A stretch of DNA of 64,000 bases from CAYFWF01 sp964346815 (GTDB taxonomy: Bacteria > Acidobacteriota > Aminicenantia > Aminicenantales > Aminicenantaceae), in contig CAYFWF010000007.1 of assembly GCA_964346815.1 (NCBI GenBank), forward strand, positions 82,666-146,665. Direction: 5' to 3'. The notes beneath the pieces were generated by a model, which did not search any database, had not been told where the DNA came from, and worked only from the letters and a program-made list of their open reading frames with translations. Each line of letters starts with the position of its first letter. Position 1 is the stretch's first letter. This document shows positions 9,689 to 17,536 of this stretch, piece after piece. A program made the position numbers and the translations under genes.

Positions 9689-9943
9689 GTGAGTCAAGAG
9701 ACACGATTAGACAAAGTCTGTCAGCCGAGTTTAATCATTATGGGGACAGCCGATCCGGACTTTCCAGATGCCGAAAAAGAAGCGGATGAACTTGCAAAGC
9801 TCATGAAGGCCGATGTGCTGATGGTGGAAGATTCGGGACACTATCCTCGAGCCGACAATCCAGACCAGGTCGCTCCGGCCATTATCGACTTGGTAAGAGG
9901 AATAAGCAGACTGGATTTTCCTCGAAAGGGAGGTGATGAATAA
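9689..9943 (+). pseudogene. C-terminal remnant of an alpha/beta hydrolase
   Basis: Open frame of 84 codons, starting with a GTG that has no clear ribosome site. The peptide matches only the last part of an alpha/beta hydrolase: PSLIIMGTADPDFPD (acid-residue loop) and VEDSGHYPRADNPDQV (catalytic-His loop). The oxyanion loop and nucleophile elbow are missing, and the 60 bp upstream do not encode them in any frame I could follow. Such a fragment cannot be catalytic alone. I infer a 5'-deleted gene next to the intact ICMT-like gene. Confidence 0.6.
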
Positions 9944-10070
9944 AAATGATTTTTCACCTCAAAGGGTGATTGACTTGTTTTCTTCTTTGGATGTAATTAA
10001 AATAAACAACGAGGAATCCCCTGAAAAGTGTATTTGGATATTTAAAACGGAGGATATGGAAGGGGGCAAC

Positions 10071-11165
10071 ATGAAAATCAAATCTTTTCTTTTCATCGCT
10101 ATCCTCATCATCTCGGTTGTGGCGATCCATTGCGGCCGCAGCCAGAGTCCTTTCTCTCCAGAAACGGGATCGAATGCAGCTCTGCTTAATGGAACCGTGA
10201 TCCTGTCTGGGACCAGCACCGCCGGTTTTGGAGCGATCCAGATTGGCGTGAAGGGAACTTCACATTACACCACTCCTGACAAAGACGGAAATTTTCGGAT
10301 CGACAATCTGCCGCTGGGGAATGTCGTGATCGAAGTAGCTGTGGAGAGCGATCTCTCCGAAATTCAGATCGATAATGTCAAATCAGGTGAAGAGATCAGG
10401 ATAAGGGTCGAAGTTCAGGATAAGAATCAGGTAGTCTTGGCTCATATGGAAAGGCATCATCGTTCCAACGGACTGCTCCAGGTTCAGATCCAGCCCAAGA
10501 AGTGGAACCTGAACTGGGGGGAGAGCGAAGATGAGGTTATCGCCAAGATCAGCGGTGATGACTATGACCAGATTGTTTCCGGTTCGGTGAAGCTGGTAGG
10601 CCCAGATGATGACAAAATCGGTTCTTATGAAGAAGATGTCGGAGGAACCTATTTCATCGCCAAGTTTCGTCAGAGCGAGGCCATAGGGATTATCAACGAT
10701 CCCGTCCCAGGGATGGACTATGACATCCGGGTGGAGTATGTCCTTGGCGGCGAGACTTTGTATCTGCAGGATACCATTGAAATCGTCGGCAAGATGCCGA
10801 GGGACAGTGAAGAACTTTCCATCCAGGTCAATCCCGCAAAATGGAATACGAACTGGGATAAGAGCTCGGGTACGGTAATGGTCAAATTCTGGGGTGACGG
10901 GTATGACCAGATCGATCCTGCCGCTGTCATGATGATCGGTCCGGATGATCCCGATGGCCCTGATGATGTCGATGTGATTTATCCTGTAGCGTCGAATCTC
11001 ACCGAAGACCAGCTGATCGTCAAATTTGCGAAAAAGGATGCCCTCAGTATTATTCCCGAGCCCAATCCTGGCGATAAACATGTGATCATCATAACCGATG
11101 ATCTCGATGGCCTGGGTGCCTTCAGTTTTGAATACGGTATAGAGATCGTAGGCCCCAAGAAGTAA
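10071..11165 (+). CDS. Lipoprotein with carboxypeptidase-regulatory-like domain and a duplicated module
   Basis: A 364-residue predicted lipoprotein: MKIKSFLFIAILIISVV then AIHCGRS gives a lipobox-like end near residue 22. Residues about 40-120 form a CarboxypepD_reg-like beta domain (LLNGTVILSGTSTAGF..., DKDGNFRIDNLPLGN). Two related modules follow, opening with IQPKKWNLNWGES and VNPAKWNTNWDKS. Both then read G-D-x-Y-D-Q-I and GPDD and close with a short EIVG strand. The start at 10071 is preferred over 9933 because AAGGGGG lies just upstream and the signal peptide then sits at the N-terminus. Probably a surface or periplasmic binding or structural protein; no enzyme motif is seen. Confidence 0.75.
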   Translation: MKIKSFLFIAILIISVVAIHCGRSQSPFSPETGSNAALLNGTVILSGTSTAGFGAIQIGVKGTSHYTTPDKDGNFRIDNLPLGNVVIEVAVESDLSEIQIDNVKSGEEIRIRVEVQDKNQVVLAHMERHHRSNGLLQVQIQPKKWNLNWGESEDEVIAKISGDDYDQIVSGSVKLVGPDDDKIGSYEEDVGGTYFIAKFRQSEAIGIINDPVPGMDYDIRVEYVLGGETLYLQDTIEIVGKMPRDSEELSIQVNPAKWNTNWDKSSGTVMVKFWGDGYDQIDPAAVMMIGPDDPDGPDDVDVIYPVASNLTEDQLIVKFAKKDALSIIPEPNPGDKHVIIITDDLDGLGAFSFEYGIEIVGPKK

Positions 11166-11295
11166 GTTTTATTGCTGTCCGGCACGAACGAAGTTCGGTA
11201 AAGGGTTTCCCCTTGTCATCCGTCCTCAGCTTCAGACAGGTGGCGTCTTCTCTTCGTTTCTCACTTGTGAGACAGGCGGATTCGCGTGATGCTTT

Positions 11296-12162
11296 TCAGC
11301 TTGAACCCTCACGCAGCTGGGCGTCGTAGTAGAGGGCTGCGGCTCCCAGCACGGCAATCTGTGGCTGATCTGAGATTTCGATAGCAAGCCGGTCCAGGGA
11401 TTTTTTGTAGGGGAAGGTCTCGACACGCTCCCACATGGTTTTTTGAAAGAAAGGAAAGGATTGGCGGATCGAACCGCCCAGGATAATAGCCTCGGGGTCC
11501 ACAGCAAACATGATGGTCTTGATGGCTTCTCCAAGATGTGTCCCGTATTCCCCAAAAATTCCCAAAGCCTTCTCATCGCCTTCTTTCGCTTTTTCATAAA
11601 TCTGCTGCCCTTTTTGCCCGTACTGGTTCATGAAAAACTGTCCGCTGCAGTAGAATTCGATGAACTGGTCTTTGTAGGCTATGTGGCCGAATTCTCCGGC
11701 ACCGCAGTTGGATCCTGAATACAGCCGGCCCTCGATAATGATTCCTGTGCCCAAACCTGTCCCCAGGGTCACGCCGACCAAGTTGTTGAATTTTTGCCCT
11801 TTGCCGAAGTGTTTTTCTCCCACAGCGAAGCAGTTGGCATCGTTGTTCACGTAGACAGGGACATGAAATCGATCCTCCAGTATTTTCTTCAGATGAACCT
11901 CTTTCCATGAGGGGATGTTTTGCACGGCGTAAACGATTCCCTGATCCACATCCACCACACTCGGGACTCCGATGCCTATTCCCGCTACACTCTGGTCAAA
12001 CACGCTTTCGATGGCTGCCGTGACCTCTTTCAGGATATGCTCTTCTTCTCCCTCGGTGGTGATATCTGCTTTAAAGTGGGTCTCCAGCTCATTCCCAGCA
12101 ATCCTGCCAATGCTGACTTTTGTTCCACCCAGATCGACGCCGACTATGGTAGAACTGGCCAT
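11296..12162 (-). CDS. ROK-family sugar kinase, variant lacking the usual zinc cysteines
   Basis: A 288-residue ROK-family kinase, the family of glucokinases, N-acetylmannosamine kinases and allied repressors. It opens with the phosphate-binding loop VGVDLGGTKVS, and has GIGVPSVVDVDQG, the substrate-site VNNDANCFAVGE and LGTGLGTGIIIEGRL. There is no N-terminal DNA-binding domain, so it is an enzyme rather than a repressor. After EFGHIAYKD the usual CxCGxxGCxE zinc motif is replaced by FYCSGQFFMNQYG. AAAGGAGCG precedes the ATG. It ends the sugar island and appears to have its own promoter and a palindrome upstream. Glucose or another hexose is the likely substrate; I cannot tell which. Confidence 0.85.
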   Translation of the reverse strand: MASSTIVGVDLGGTKVSIGRIAGNELETHFKADITTEGEEEHILKEVTAAIESVFDQSVAGIGIGVPSVVDVDQGIVYAVQNIPSWKEVHLKKILEDRFHVPVYVNNDANCFAVGEKHFGKGQKFNNLVGVTLGTGLGTGIIIEGRLYSGSNCGAGEFGHIAYKDQFIEFYCSGQFFMNQYGQKGQQIYEKAKEGDEKALGIFGEYGTHLGEAIKTIMFAVDPEAIILGGSIRQSFPFFQKTMWERVETFPYKKSLDRLAIEISDQPQIAVLGAAALYYDAQLREGSS

Positions 12163-12184
12163 GGTTCGCTCCTTTAAGGCCTGG

Positions 12185-12200
12185 ATTATTCATGAATAAT
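12185..12200. promoter_or_regulatory. Perfect 16-bp palindrome, candidate operator upstream of ROK kinase
   Basis: ATTATTCATGAATAAT reads the same on both strands. It begins 22 bp before the ROK kinase ATG and falls just downstream of the predicted transcription start, a typical place for a repressor site. No second copy was noticed in the window. A short hairpin in the mRNA leader is the alternative reading. Confidence 0.4.
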
Positions 12201-12213
12201 GCCGTCTTTTTTC

Positions 12214-12243
12214 ATTATTAAATCCCGAAGAATATTTTTTCAA
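12214..12243 (-). promoter_or_regulatory. Candidate sigma-70-type promoter for the ROK kinase
   Basis: On the minus strand TTGAAA (12243-12238) and AATAAT (12219-12214) are separated by 18 bp, each one base away from the consensus. The start of transcription would be near 12207, giving a leader of about 45 nt. Use of the E. coli consensus in this phylum is an assumption. Confidence 0.35.
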
Positions 12244-12324
12244 GAAAGAATTTCTTATCCAATCGGCATTTTTCAGCCTTCGAGAGATTCATCCGATCCT
12301 TGATTCGTGGACGATCCATACAAA

Positions 12325-13593
12325 TCAGTCAGGGCCTTCCTGAGCGTCTTTCTTTTTGTCGCGGAACGTTATGTTGGAAATCAGCGGCTTAGCCCAGAAA
12401 CCGATGATCAGTATATACCCGAGGGTCAGGTACAAAAACGTCATCCCGAATCGCAGCCCGAAAAGATCCCCCAGCCAGCCGATGATGAGCGGAACGATCG
12501 CTCCTCCGATAATCCCGGTGCAGAGAATACCAGAGAATGAACCGTGGTGTCTCTCTACGGAATTGAGGGCCAGAGAGAAAATAACCGACCACATCACCGA
12601 AGCGAAAAATCCGACCATAGGAAATGCGATGAGCGCCATGTTCCCTGAACCGAAGAGACCCACAGTCAAACTGATCAGTGCTGCACTGGTAAACCAAATC
12701 AGCACCTTTCTGCTGTCAAAAATTTTCAGCATCAGCAATCCGAGCAGACAGCCTGCTGTCAGCATCCCCCAGAAATAGGAGACCGTATCCGCACCGACCG
12801 TCTGGGGATCGAATCCATGATATGTGGCCAAGAATTTGGATATCCAGTTTGCCACACCCTGTTCTGAGCCGACATAAGCGAAAATTCCGAGGAAGTAAAG
12901 GATAACGATCTTGTTTTTAAAGAGATCAAGATACGTTTCTCTGGCACCTACCCGTTCGTCCTCCCTGAGTTCAACTTTAGGGATCCTCACCGCTGCGATG
13001 AGAAGAACCATGACCAACGTGACCACGACAAAGACCCAGTAGAGGGAAATCCAGGGCAGGTCATCGGGAACCACCTGTGCCAGAGATCTGATCAAAAAAT
13101 TTTTCTCGCCTGAGATGTCCTTGAGGTTCGTAACGAGATAGGTATAGACCTGGGGGCTCAAGAAAGATGCCAATCCGAAAACCAGCTGAGCGAGAACCGA
13201 ATTGAAAGCAAAATGCTCCTCTCCGCCTGCAACCCGCATGAGAGGATTGATGGCCACCTGCAGCATAGCCATTCCAAGGCCGATCAAAAACAGAGAGAGC
13301 AAGGCAAAAGAGAAACTGGAAAGTGAAGCGAACATAAGGGCACCCAGGAAGGCGATGATAAAAGCAACCAGTATGACCCGTTTTTCCCTGTATTTTTCGA
13401 CCAGGATCCCAGCCGGGATGGACATCACTCCGTATGCGATGAAAAAGGAGAACGGGAGAAATCCCGCCAGGGTTAAGCTGAGAGAGAAGCTGTCGATGAT
13501 GTCGGGGACCAAGGGCCCGAGAATGTTGGTAAGAAACGAAATGACAAAAAAGATCAGAAGAATCAAGCCCACGATGAATATGTTTCTCTTCAC
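12325..13593 (-). CDS. MFS sugar permease, FucP-like
   Basis: A 422-residue major facilitator with about twelve membrane helices and a central charged loop (RIPKVELREDERVGARE). The N-terminal half begins with ITNILGPLVPD-type sequence, here SFLTNILGPLVPDIIDSF, and YGVMSIPAGILVEKYREKR, typical of the FucP-type sugar:H+ symporter group. It would import a monosaccharide across the inner membrane. It lies 68 bp after the GH2 gene on the same strand and 162 bp before the ROK kinase, suggesting use of the sugar released by the GH2 enzyme and phosphorylated by the kinase. Substrate not determinable from sequence alone. Confidence 0.85.
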   Translation of the reverse strand: MKRNIFIVGLILLIFFVISFLTNILGPLVPDIIDSFSLSLTLAGFLPFSFFIAYGVMSIPAGILVEKYREKRVILVAFIIAFLGALMFASLSSFSFALLSLFLIGLGMAMLQVAINPLMRVAGGEEHFAFNSVLAQLVFGLASFLSPQVYTYLVTNLKDISGEKNFLIRSLAQVVPDDLPWISLYWVFVVVTLVMVLLIAAVRIPKVELREDERVGARETYLDLFKNKIVILYFLGIFAYVGSEQGVANWISKFLATYHGFDPQTVGADTVSYFWGMLTAGCLLGLLMLKIFDSRKVLIWFTSAALISLTVGLFGSGNMALIAFPMVGFFASVMWSVIFSLALNSVERHHGSFSGILCTGIIGGAIVPLIIGWLGDLFGLRFGMTFLYLTLGYILIIGFWAKPLISNITFRDKKKDAQEGPD

Positions 13594-13661
13594 TTTTCAG
13601 GTGCTCCTTTTTGAGGATTTCTATAAGATGAAGTCAGCTACATCCGTTTCTTATGAAGAGC

Positions 13662-16295
13662 TCAATCATTTATCGTATTCCATCCGTTCAGACGGAAAGC
13701 CGGAGTTTCCCCTTTCAGATCTTCCTTCAGAAAGCGGGCACGAATCTCTCTGGTCTCCCCGGGAAGAAGGGAGATATAGTTGTCATCCCAGAATATGGGG
13801 AGAACGGAGTCTCCGCTTTCTGCCCGATAGACATTCATAACGATGAAGAAAGCGATCCTGTCGGATGGATTTTGTAGGGTGACCTGGAGTTCCATCTGTT
13901 CACCGAGATCTTCGAACTGATGCGCAGCCTCGATCTGCACTTCCTGCAAATCCTTCAAACCTGTAAAGTCAGCAAACGCTTTATTGGGGGTATAGAACCA
14001 CGTGGAACGGTCCTCGTCCAGAATGTCCTCTTTGGTGGAAAGCCAGTAGAAGTCGCTGCTGAGAAGATTCCCGGATGCGTCCTTAAGCTTGAGATCCATG
14101 AAGTAGACAGTACTCAGCCCTTCCACACTCGGTGTTTCGAGGATTTTTATCGAGCTGAATTCACCCACACTGACAGGTATATCCTGTTTGAAGACGCGTT
14201 TGGAGCCGATGTTGAAGATTCGAATCTCTGCCGTCAGATCGTGATAGATACGGTGTGTATCGTTGACAATGTAGATGTCCTTGTCTCCGTAGTTGTAGAC
14301 GATGTTGATTGGTTCGCAGGCAGCCTTGGTGCCGTAGAAAGCACCATTGGGCATCAGGTAGTAGTCGAAGAGCTGCCAGAACATCGCAGGCCAGGCTGAA
14401 TTGTACATCCACTGGATGATACCCGTGGAGCTGGGCTTGTTGACTCCGAAAGATTCGAACATGGGTCGGATGGCCTCGTAGTTCGCCACCTGTGCTATAC
14501 GGGTGAACTCTTCCACACTTTCAGTCGTCCCGTAGCGGTTGTTGAGGGCGAGAATGTACCGGTCCAGGGTGTTGAATTCGTTCCTGGCGCAGTGAAAATC
14601 CCAATAATCGTCGATGGGCCAGAGGTGATCTTCGGGGATCATCTTTTTGATGCTTTCCAGAGGCGGCGGCTGGGGACCGGGACCGGTTTCAGTGTTGAAT
14701 CCAAAGGCGCCTCCGCGTGTTTTATCCATATACCAGTAGTTGGGAGTCACATAGTCGTAAGGACCGTTCATTTTGACCGCTGTAGGACCGCTGACCTCGC
14801 TTTCTTTGTAGCTGCAGGCGGAAAGAGTGGGACGGGTGGGATCCACCGCCTCCAAGTAAGAGTTGTATTTTTTTTCGAGTTCGGGACGGGGAAGCTTATC
14901 GCTCCCCAGGATCCAGACAAATATGCTCGGATGATTGCGCAGCCACAGGACTTGATCTCGTAGGGATCGGGCAATGAGGTCCATCTCCTCCGGCGTTTTG
15001 ACTCCTCCGAACTGATCTACAGGCTTGCCGGCATAGCCCTCCCACTCCCAGTGACAGCTCCACCCTGCCATCAAAAGAATACCGTACTGATCGGCAAAAT
15101 CATAGAGTGTATGACTGCTCCCCCAAAAGCCCTCCAGTCGAAGAGCGTTCAGATTCATGTGCCTCGCATACTTGATCTGGGCTTCGATCTTTTTTGGATC
15201 CTCCCTCAGGAACAGGTCGTCCACCCATCCGCCTCCGCGGATGAGCAATTTTTTTCCATTTATTTTGTAGCCTCGGTGGCCTTCCTCATTGAGGTAGTCC
15301 GAGACCTCCCGGATACCGAAGCGGCTCTTATCCCGGTCGGAAACAGCTCCCTCCGCGGTGGCTGTCAATTCCAGAACATACAAATTGGGTTCTCCCAAAT
15401 GATTCGGCCACCACAAGCGGGGAGATCGGAGGGACAAAGCTTCAAACTCATCTGGTTGAAAGATAATTTCCCTGGTCTCATGAGGCTCGAGAGTAAAGGG
15501 CTGGTCAAATTCGATCTGTTCGATCTCTCCCCTCAGAATTCCGGACAGCTTTTTTTCTGTGTGGTTGGAGAGTTCGGCAGAAACGGTGAGCCTGGCCTCT
15601 TCGAGAGTCTCCAGGTCGAGCCGAGTCTGAACGAAAGATTTGTTAATGGATACGGGTCCGGTCAGACGCAGTTTGACCTCTCTCCAGATTCCCATGTTTT
15701 CATCAGGAGGCCTTGGATTCCAGTCCACGAATCCGATGGTGAAATTCCCTGGTTCGGGAGGCAGAACTTCGATGGCGAGTGTATTGGTCCCTTGGAGGAG
15801 CAGGGATGTTATGTCGATATCGAACATGCGGAATGCTCCCTGGATTTCCTCTTCCGATGCGACTTTTTTTCCGTTGAGCCAGACGTTTGCGCTGTAGTTG
15901 ATTCCCTCGAAGATGAGGCGGGCATTGGACCGCTCCATCTGTTCGTCCACCATAAATTCCTTGCGGTACCACCAGGCTGTGTTGAACTGTTCAGAGGGGA
16001 TAAGTTCCAGGTTCTTTCCGAAAAACGGATCTTCATAAACACCGTTATTCACCAGCACTGCCAGGACGGTACTGGGGACAGTAGTAGGATACCAGCCTGT
16101 GAGGTCCTGACCGGCCATCGATAGGACATCTCCTCCCATGGACAGGTCAGCAGATGACCGGATATGCCATCCCTCTTTCAATAGGATTTCATTTTGGGGA
16201 ATCTCCGAGGTCTTTTGGCAGGAGAAAAAGCTCAGAGGAGTGATAACTGCTAAGAGGACATACAAAAGATTTCTTGTGATTTTTATTCTATTCAT
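13662..16295 (-). CDS. Glycoside hydrolase family 2 lipoprotein, exo-beta-D-glucosaminidase-like
   Basis: An 877-residue GH2 enzyme with a jelly-roll domain, an Ig-like domain, a TIM barrel and C-terminal beta domains. The start at 16295 has GGAGGGAAG upstream and yields a signal ending LSFFSCQK, a lipobox. In the barrel the acid/base position reads LGSDKLP with Asp466 in place of the usual NE motif, and the nucleophile loop is NTETGPG with Glu536. This Asp/Glu pair is known from exo-beta-D-glucosaminidases (CsxA type) rather than classical beta-galactosidases or beta-mannosidases. It probably removes beta-linked sugars from the non-reducing end outside the cytoplasm. The glucosaminidase specificity is inferred from motifs only; a beta-mannosidase-like activity remains possible. 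Confidence 0.82.
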   Translation of the reverse strand: MNRIKITRNLLYVLLAVITPLSFFSCQKTSEIPQNEILLKEGWHIRSSADLSMGGDVLSMAGQDLTGWYPTTVPSTVLAVLVNNGVYEDPFFGKNLELIPSEQFNTAWWYRKEFMVDEQMERSNARLIFEGINYSANVWLNGKKVASEEEIQGAFRMFDIDITSLLLQGTNTLAIEVLPPEPGNFTIGFVDWNPRPPDENMGIWREVKLRLTGPVSINKSFVQTRLDLETLEEARLTVSAELSNHTEKKLSGILRGEIEQIEFDQPFTLEPHETREIIFQPDEFEALSLRSPRLWWPNHLGEPNLYVLELTATAEGAVSDRDKSRFGIREVSDYLNEEGHRGYKINGKKLLIRGGGWVDDLFLREDPKKIEAQIKYARHMNLNALRLEGFWGSSHTLYDFADQYGILLMAGWSCHWEWEGYAGKPVDQFGGVKTPEEMDLIARSLRDQVLWLRNHPSIFVWILGSDKLPRPELEKKYNSYLEAVDPTRPTLSACSYKESEVSGPTAVKMNGPYDYVTPNYWYMDKTRGGAFGFNTETGPGPQPPPLESIKKMIPEDHLWPIDDYWDFHCARNEFNTLDRYILALNNRYGTTESVEEFTRIAQVANYEAIRPMFESFGVNKPSSTGIIQWMYNSAWPAMFWQLFDYYLMPNGAFYGTKAACEPINIVYNYGDKDIYIVNDTHRIYHDLTAEIRIFNIGSKRVFKQDIPVSVGEFSSIKILETPSVEGLSTVYFMDLKLKDASGNLLSSDFYWLSTKEDILDEDRSTWFYTPNKAFADFTGLKDLQEVQIEAAHQFEDLGEQMELQVTLQNPSDRIAFFIVMNVYRAESGDSVLPIFWDDNYISLLPGETREIRARFLKEDLKGETPAFRLNGWNTIND

Positions 16296-16486
16296 TGTCC
16301 CTTCCCTCCACCAGTATGTTTCTGATGCGAAATAATCCGGTTCCAAAGTTCAGAAGATATTGCACATTTTTCGAGGCGCTTAATTTCTTTCTGCGAACTG
16401 CGCAGTGCAAGCCTATCATACGGAAGAAGAGAGAGTCAACCAAGGATTTTCCCCGGCTCGCATTCCAAAACGCAATAGAGTAACTG

Positions 16487-17521
16487 TCACGGTGTGATGA
16501 TGGTCTTGATGACGCCATCGCGGTAGTGCTCGACCAGTTCGAAGGCCTCCTGGGCATATTCCAGTTTGAATGTGTGAGTGACCATGAAATCCATGTCTGT
16601 GTTCAGTTTTTTTACTAGGTCTATCGCAGCAGGGATACATCCTTTCTGCCTCCGGACGCTCTGGATGCTGATTTCTTTACGGCGGAGCTTATGAGGATTG
16701 AACGAGATGAGATCGGTCTTTGGGATTCCGACGATCAAAAGTCTGCCGCCGGGTTTTAGAAGCTTCACGCTCTGATCGAGAGCATCCTGGTCCCCGCAGC
16801 ATTCGAGTACAACATCGAGTCCACGAGGCTCCAGAGCTACGATCTCCTCGACGATATCCGAACGATCCGGATTGCCTGCCCAGATAGCACCAGCCTTGGG
16901 AGCAGATTCGAGCCTCTCGTCAACCTTGTCGGTCATGTAGATAGTGCGGATTCCATTATCTCTGGCTGCCAATGCAGCGCTCAAGCCGATGGGCCCTGAC
17001 CCCAGGATGGCGACCGATGATGCCTGGATGGCCCCCGACAGGCGGAATGAATATATACCGATTGAGAGAGGCTCGGTCAGAATGCTCCTCTCTGTTTTCA
17101 TGTCTGTTTCGAGAGAAAAACAATTGACTTCTGGCATTATGACGAATTCGGCCAGGCAGCCTTCCATCTGCCCAGGGCAGCCCATAAAACGCAGCCTGCG
17201 GCAGGTGTTGGCCCGGTCGTTGAGGCATTGATCGCATTCTCCGCAGGTCACGGCCGGATCGATGACCACGCAATCGCCCGGTTTGAACCGATTGACCTCG
17301 CTTCCGACCTCCTCGACTTCAGCCACACATTCATGTCCCACTATGAAAGGATAACGGACGACATCACTGCCGATCTTTCCAGTAGAATAATACTGGACGT
17401 CCGAGCCGCACAGTCCTACAGCTTTGACGCGAAGAAGGACGTCCGTCTCATTTTTGATTTTAGGAACAGGGACATCCCTTAACTCGAGTTTGCGTATTCC
17501 GGTCAAGAAAGCTGCTTTCAT
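16487..17521 (-). CDS. Zinc-dependent medium-chain dehydrogenase (sorbitol/polyol type)
   Basis: A 344-residue medium-chain dehydrogenase/reductase. It has the catalytic-zinc residues in GLCGSDVQ and VGHECVAEVEEVG, the structural zinc cysteines in CGECDQCLNDRANTC, and a Rossmann loop AILGSGPIGLSAALAA. Members oxidise polyols such as sorbitol or xylitol, L-threonine or sugar acids with NAD(P). It is the last gene of the araBD operon, 15 bp after the isomerase stop. A role in pentitol or arabinose-related redox is therefore likely but not proven. Length and motifs are normal for the family. Confidence 0.85.
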   Translation of the reverse strand: MKAAFLTGIRKLELRDVPVPKIKNETDVLLRVKAVGLCGSDVQYYSTGKIGSDVVRYPFIVGHECVAEVEEVGSEVNRFKPGDCVVIDPAVTCGECDQCLNDRANTCRRLRFMGCPGQMEGCLAEFVIMPEVNCFSLETDMKTERSILTEPLSIGIYSFRLSGAIQASSVAILGSGPIGLSAALAARDNGIRTIYMTDKVDERLESAPKAGAIWAGNPDRSDIVEEIVALEPRGLDVVLECCGDQDALDQSVKLLKPGGRLLIVGIPKTDLISFNPHKLRRKEISIQSVRRQKGCIPAAIDLVKKLNTDMDFMVTHTFKLEYAQEAFELVEHYRDGVIKTIITP

Positions 17522-17536
17522 ATGGACTTCAGCCCC

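Noticed and set aside
15051..16124. Plus-strand frame of 357 codons
   Set aside because: It is antisense to the GH2 gene, which has clear catalytic motifs; the plus-strand product has no recognisable feature.
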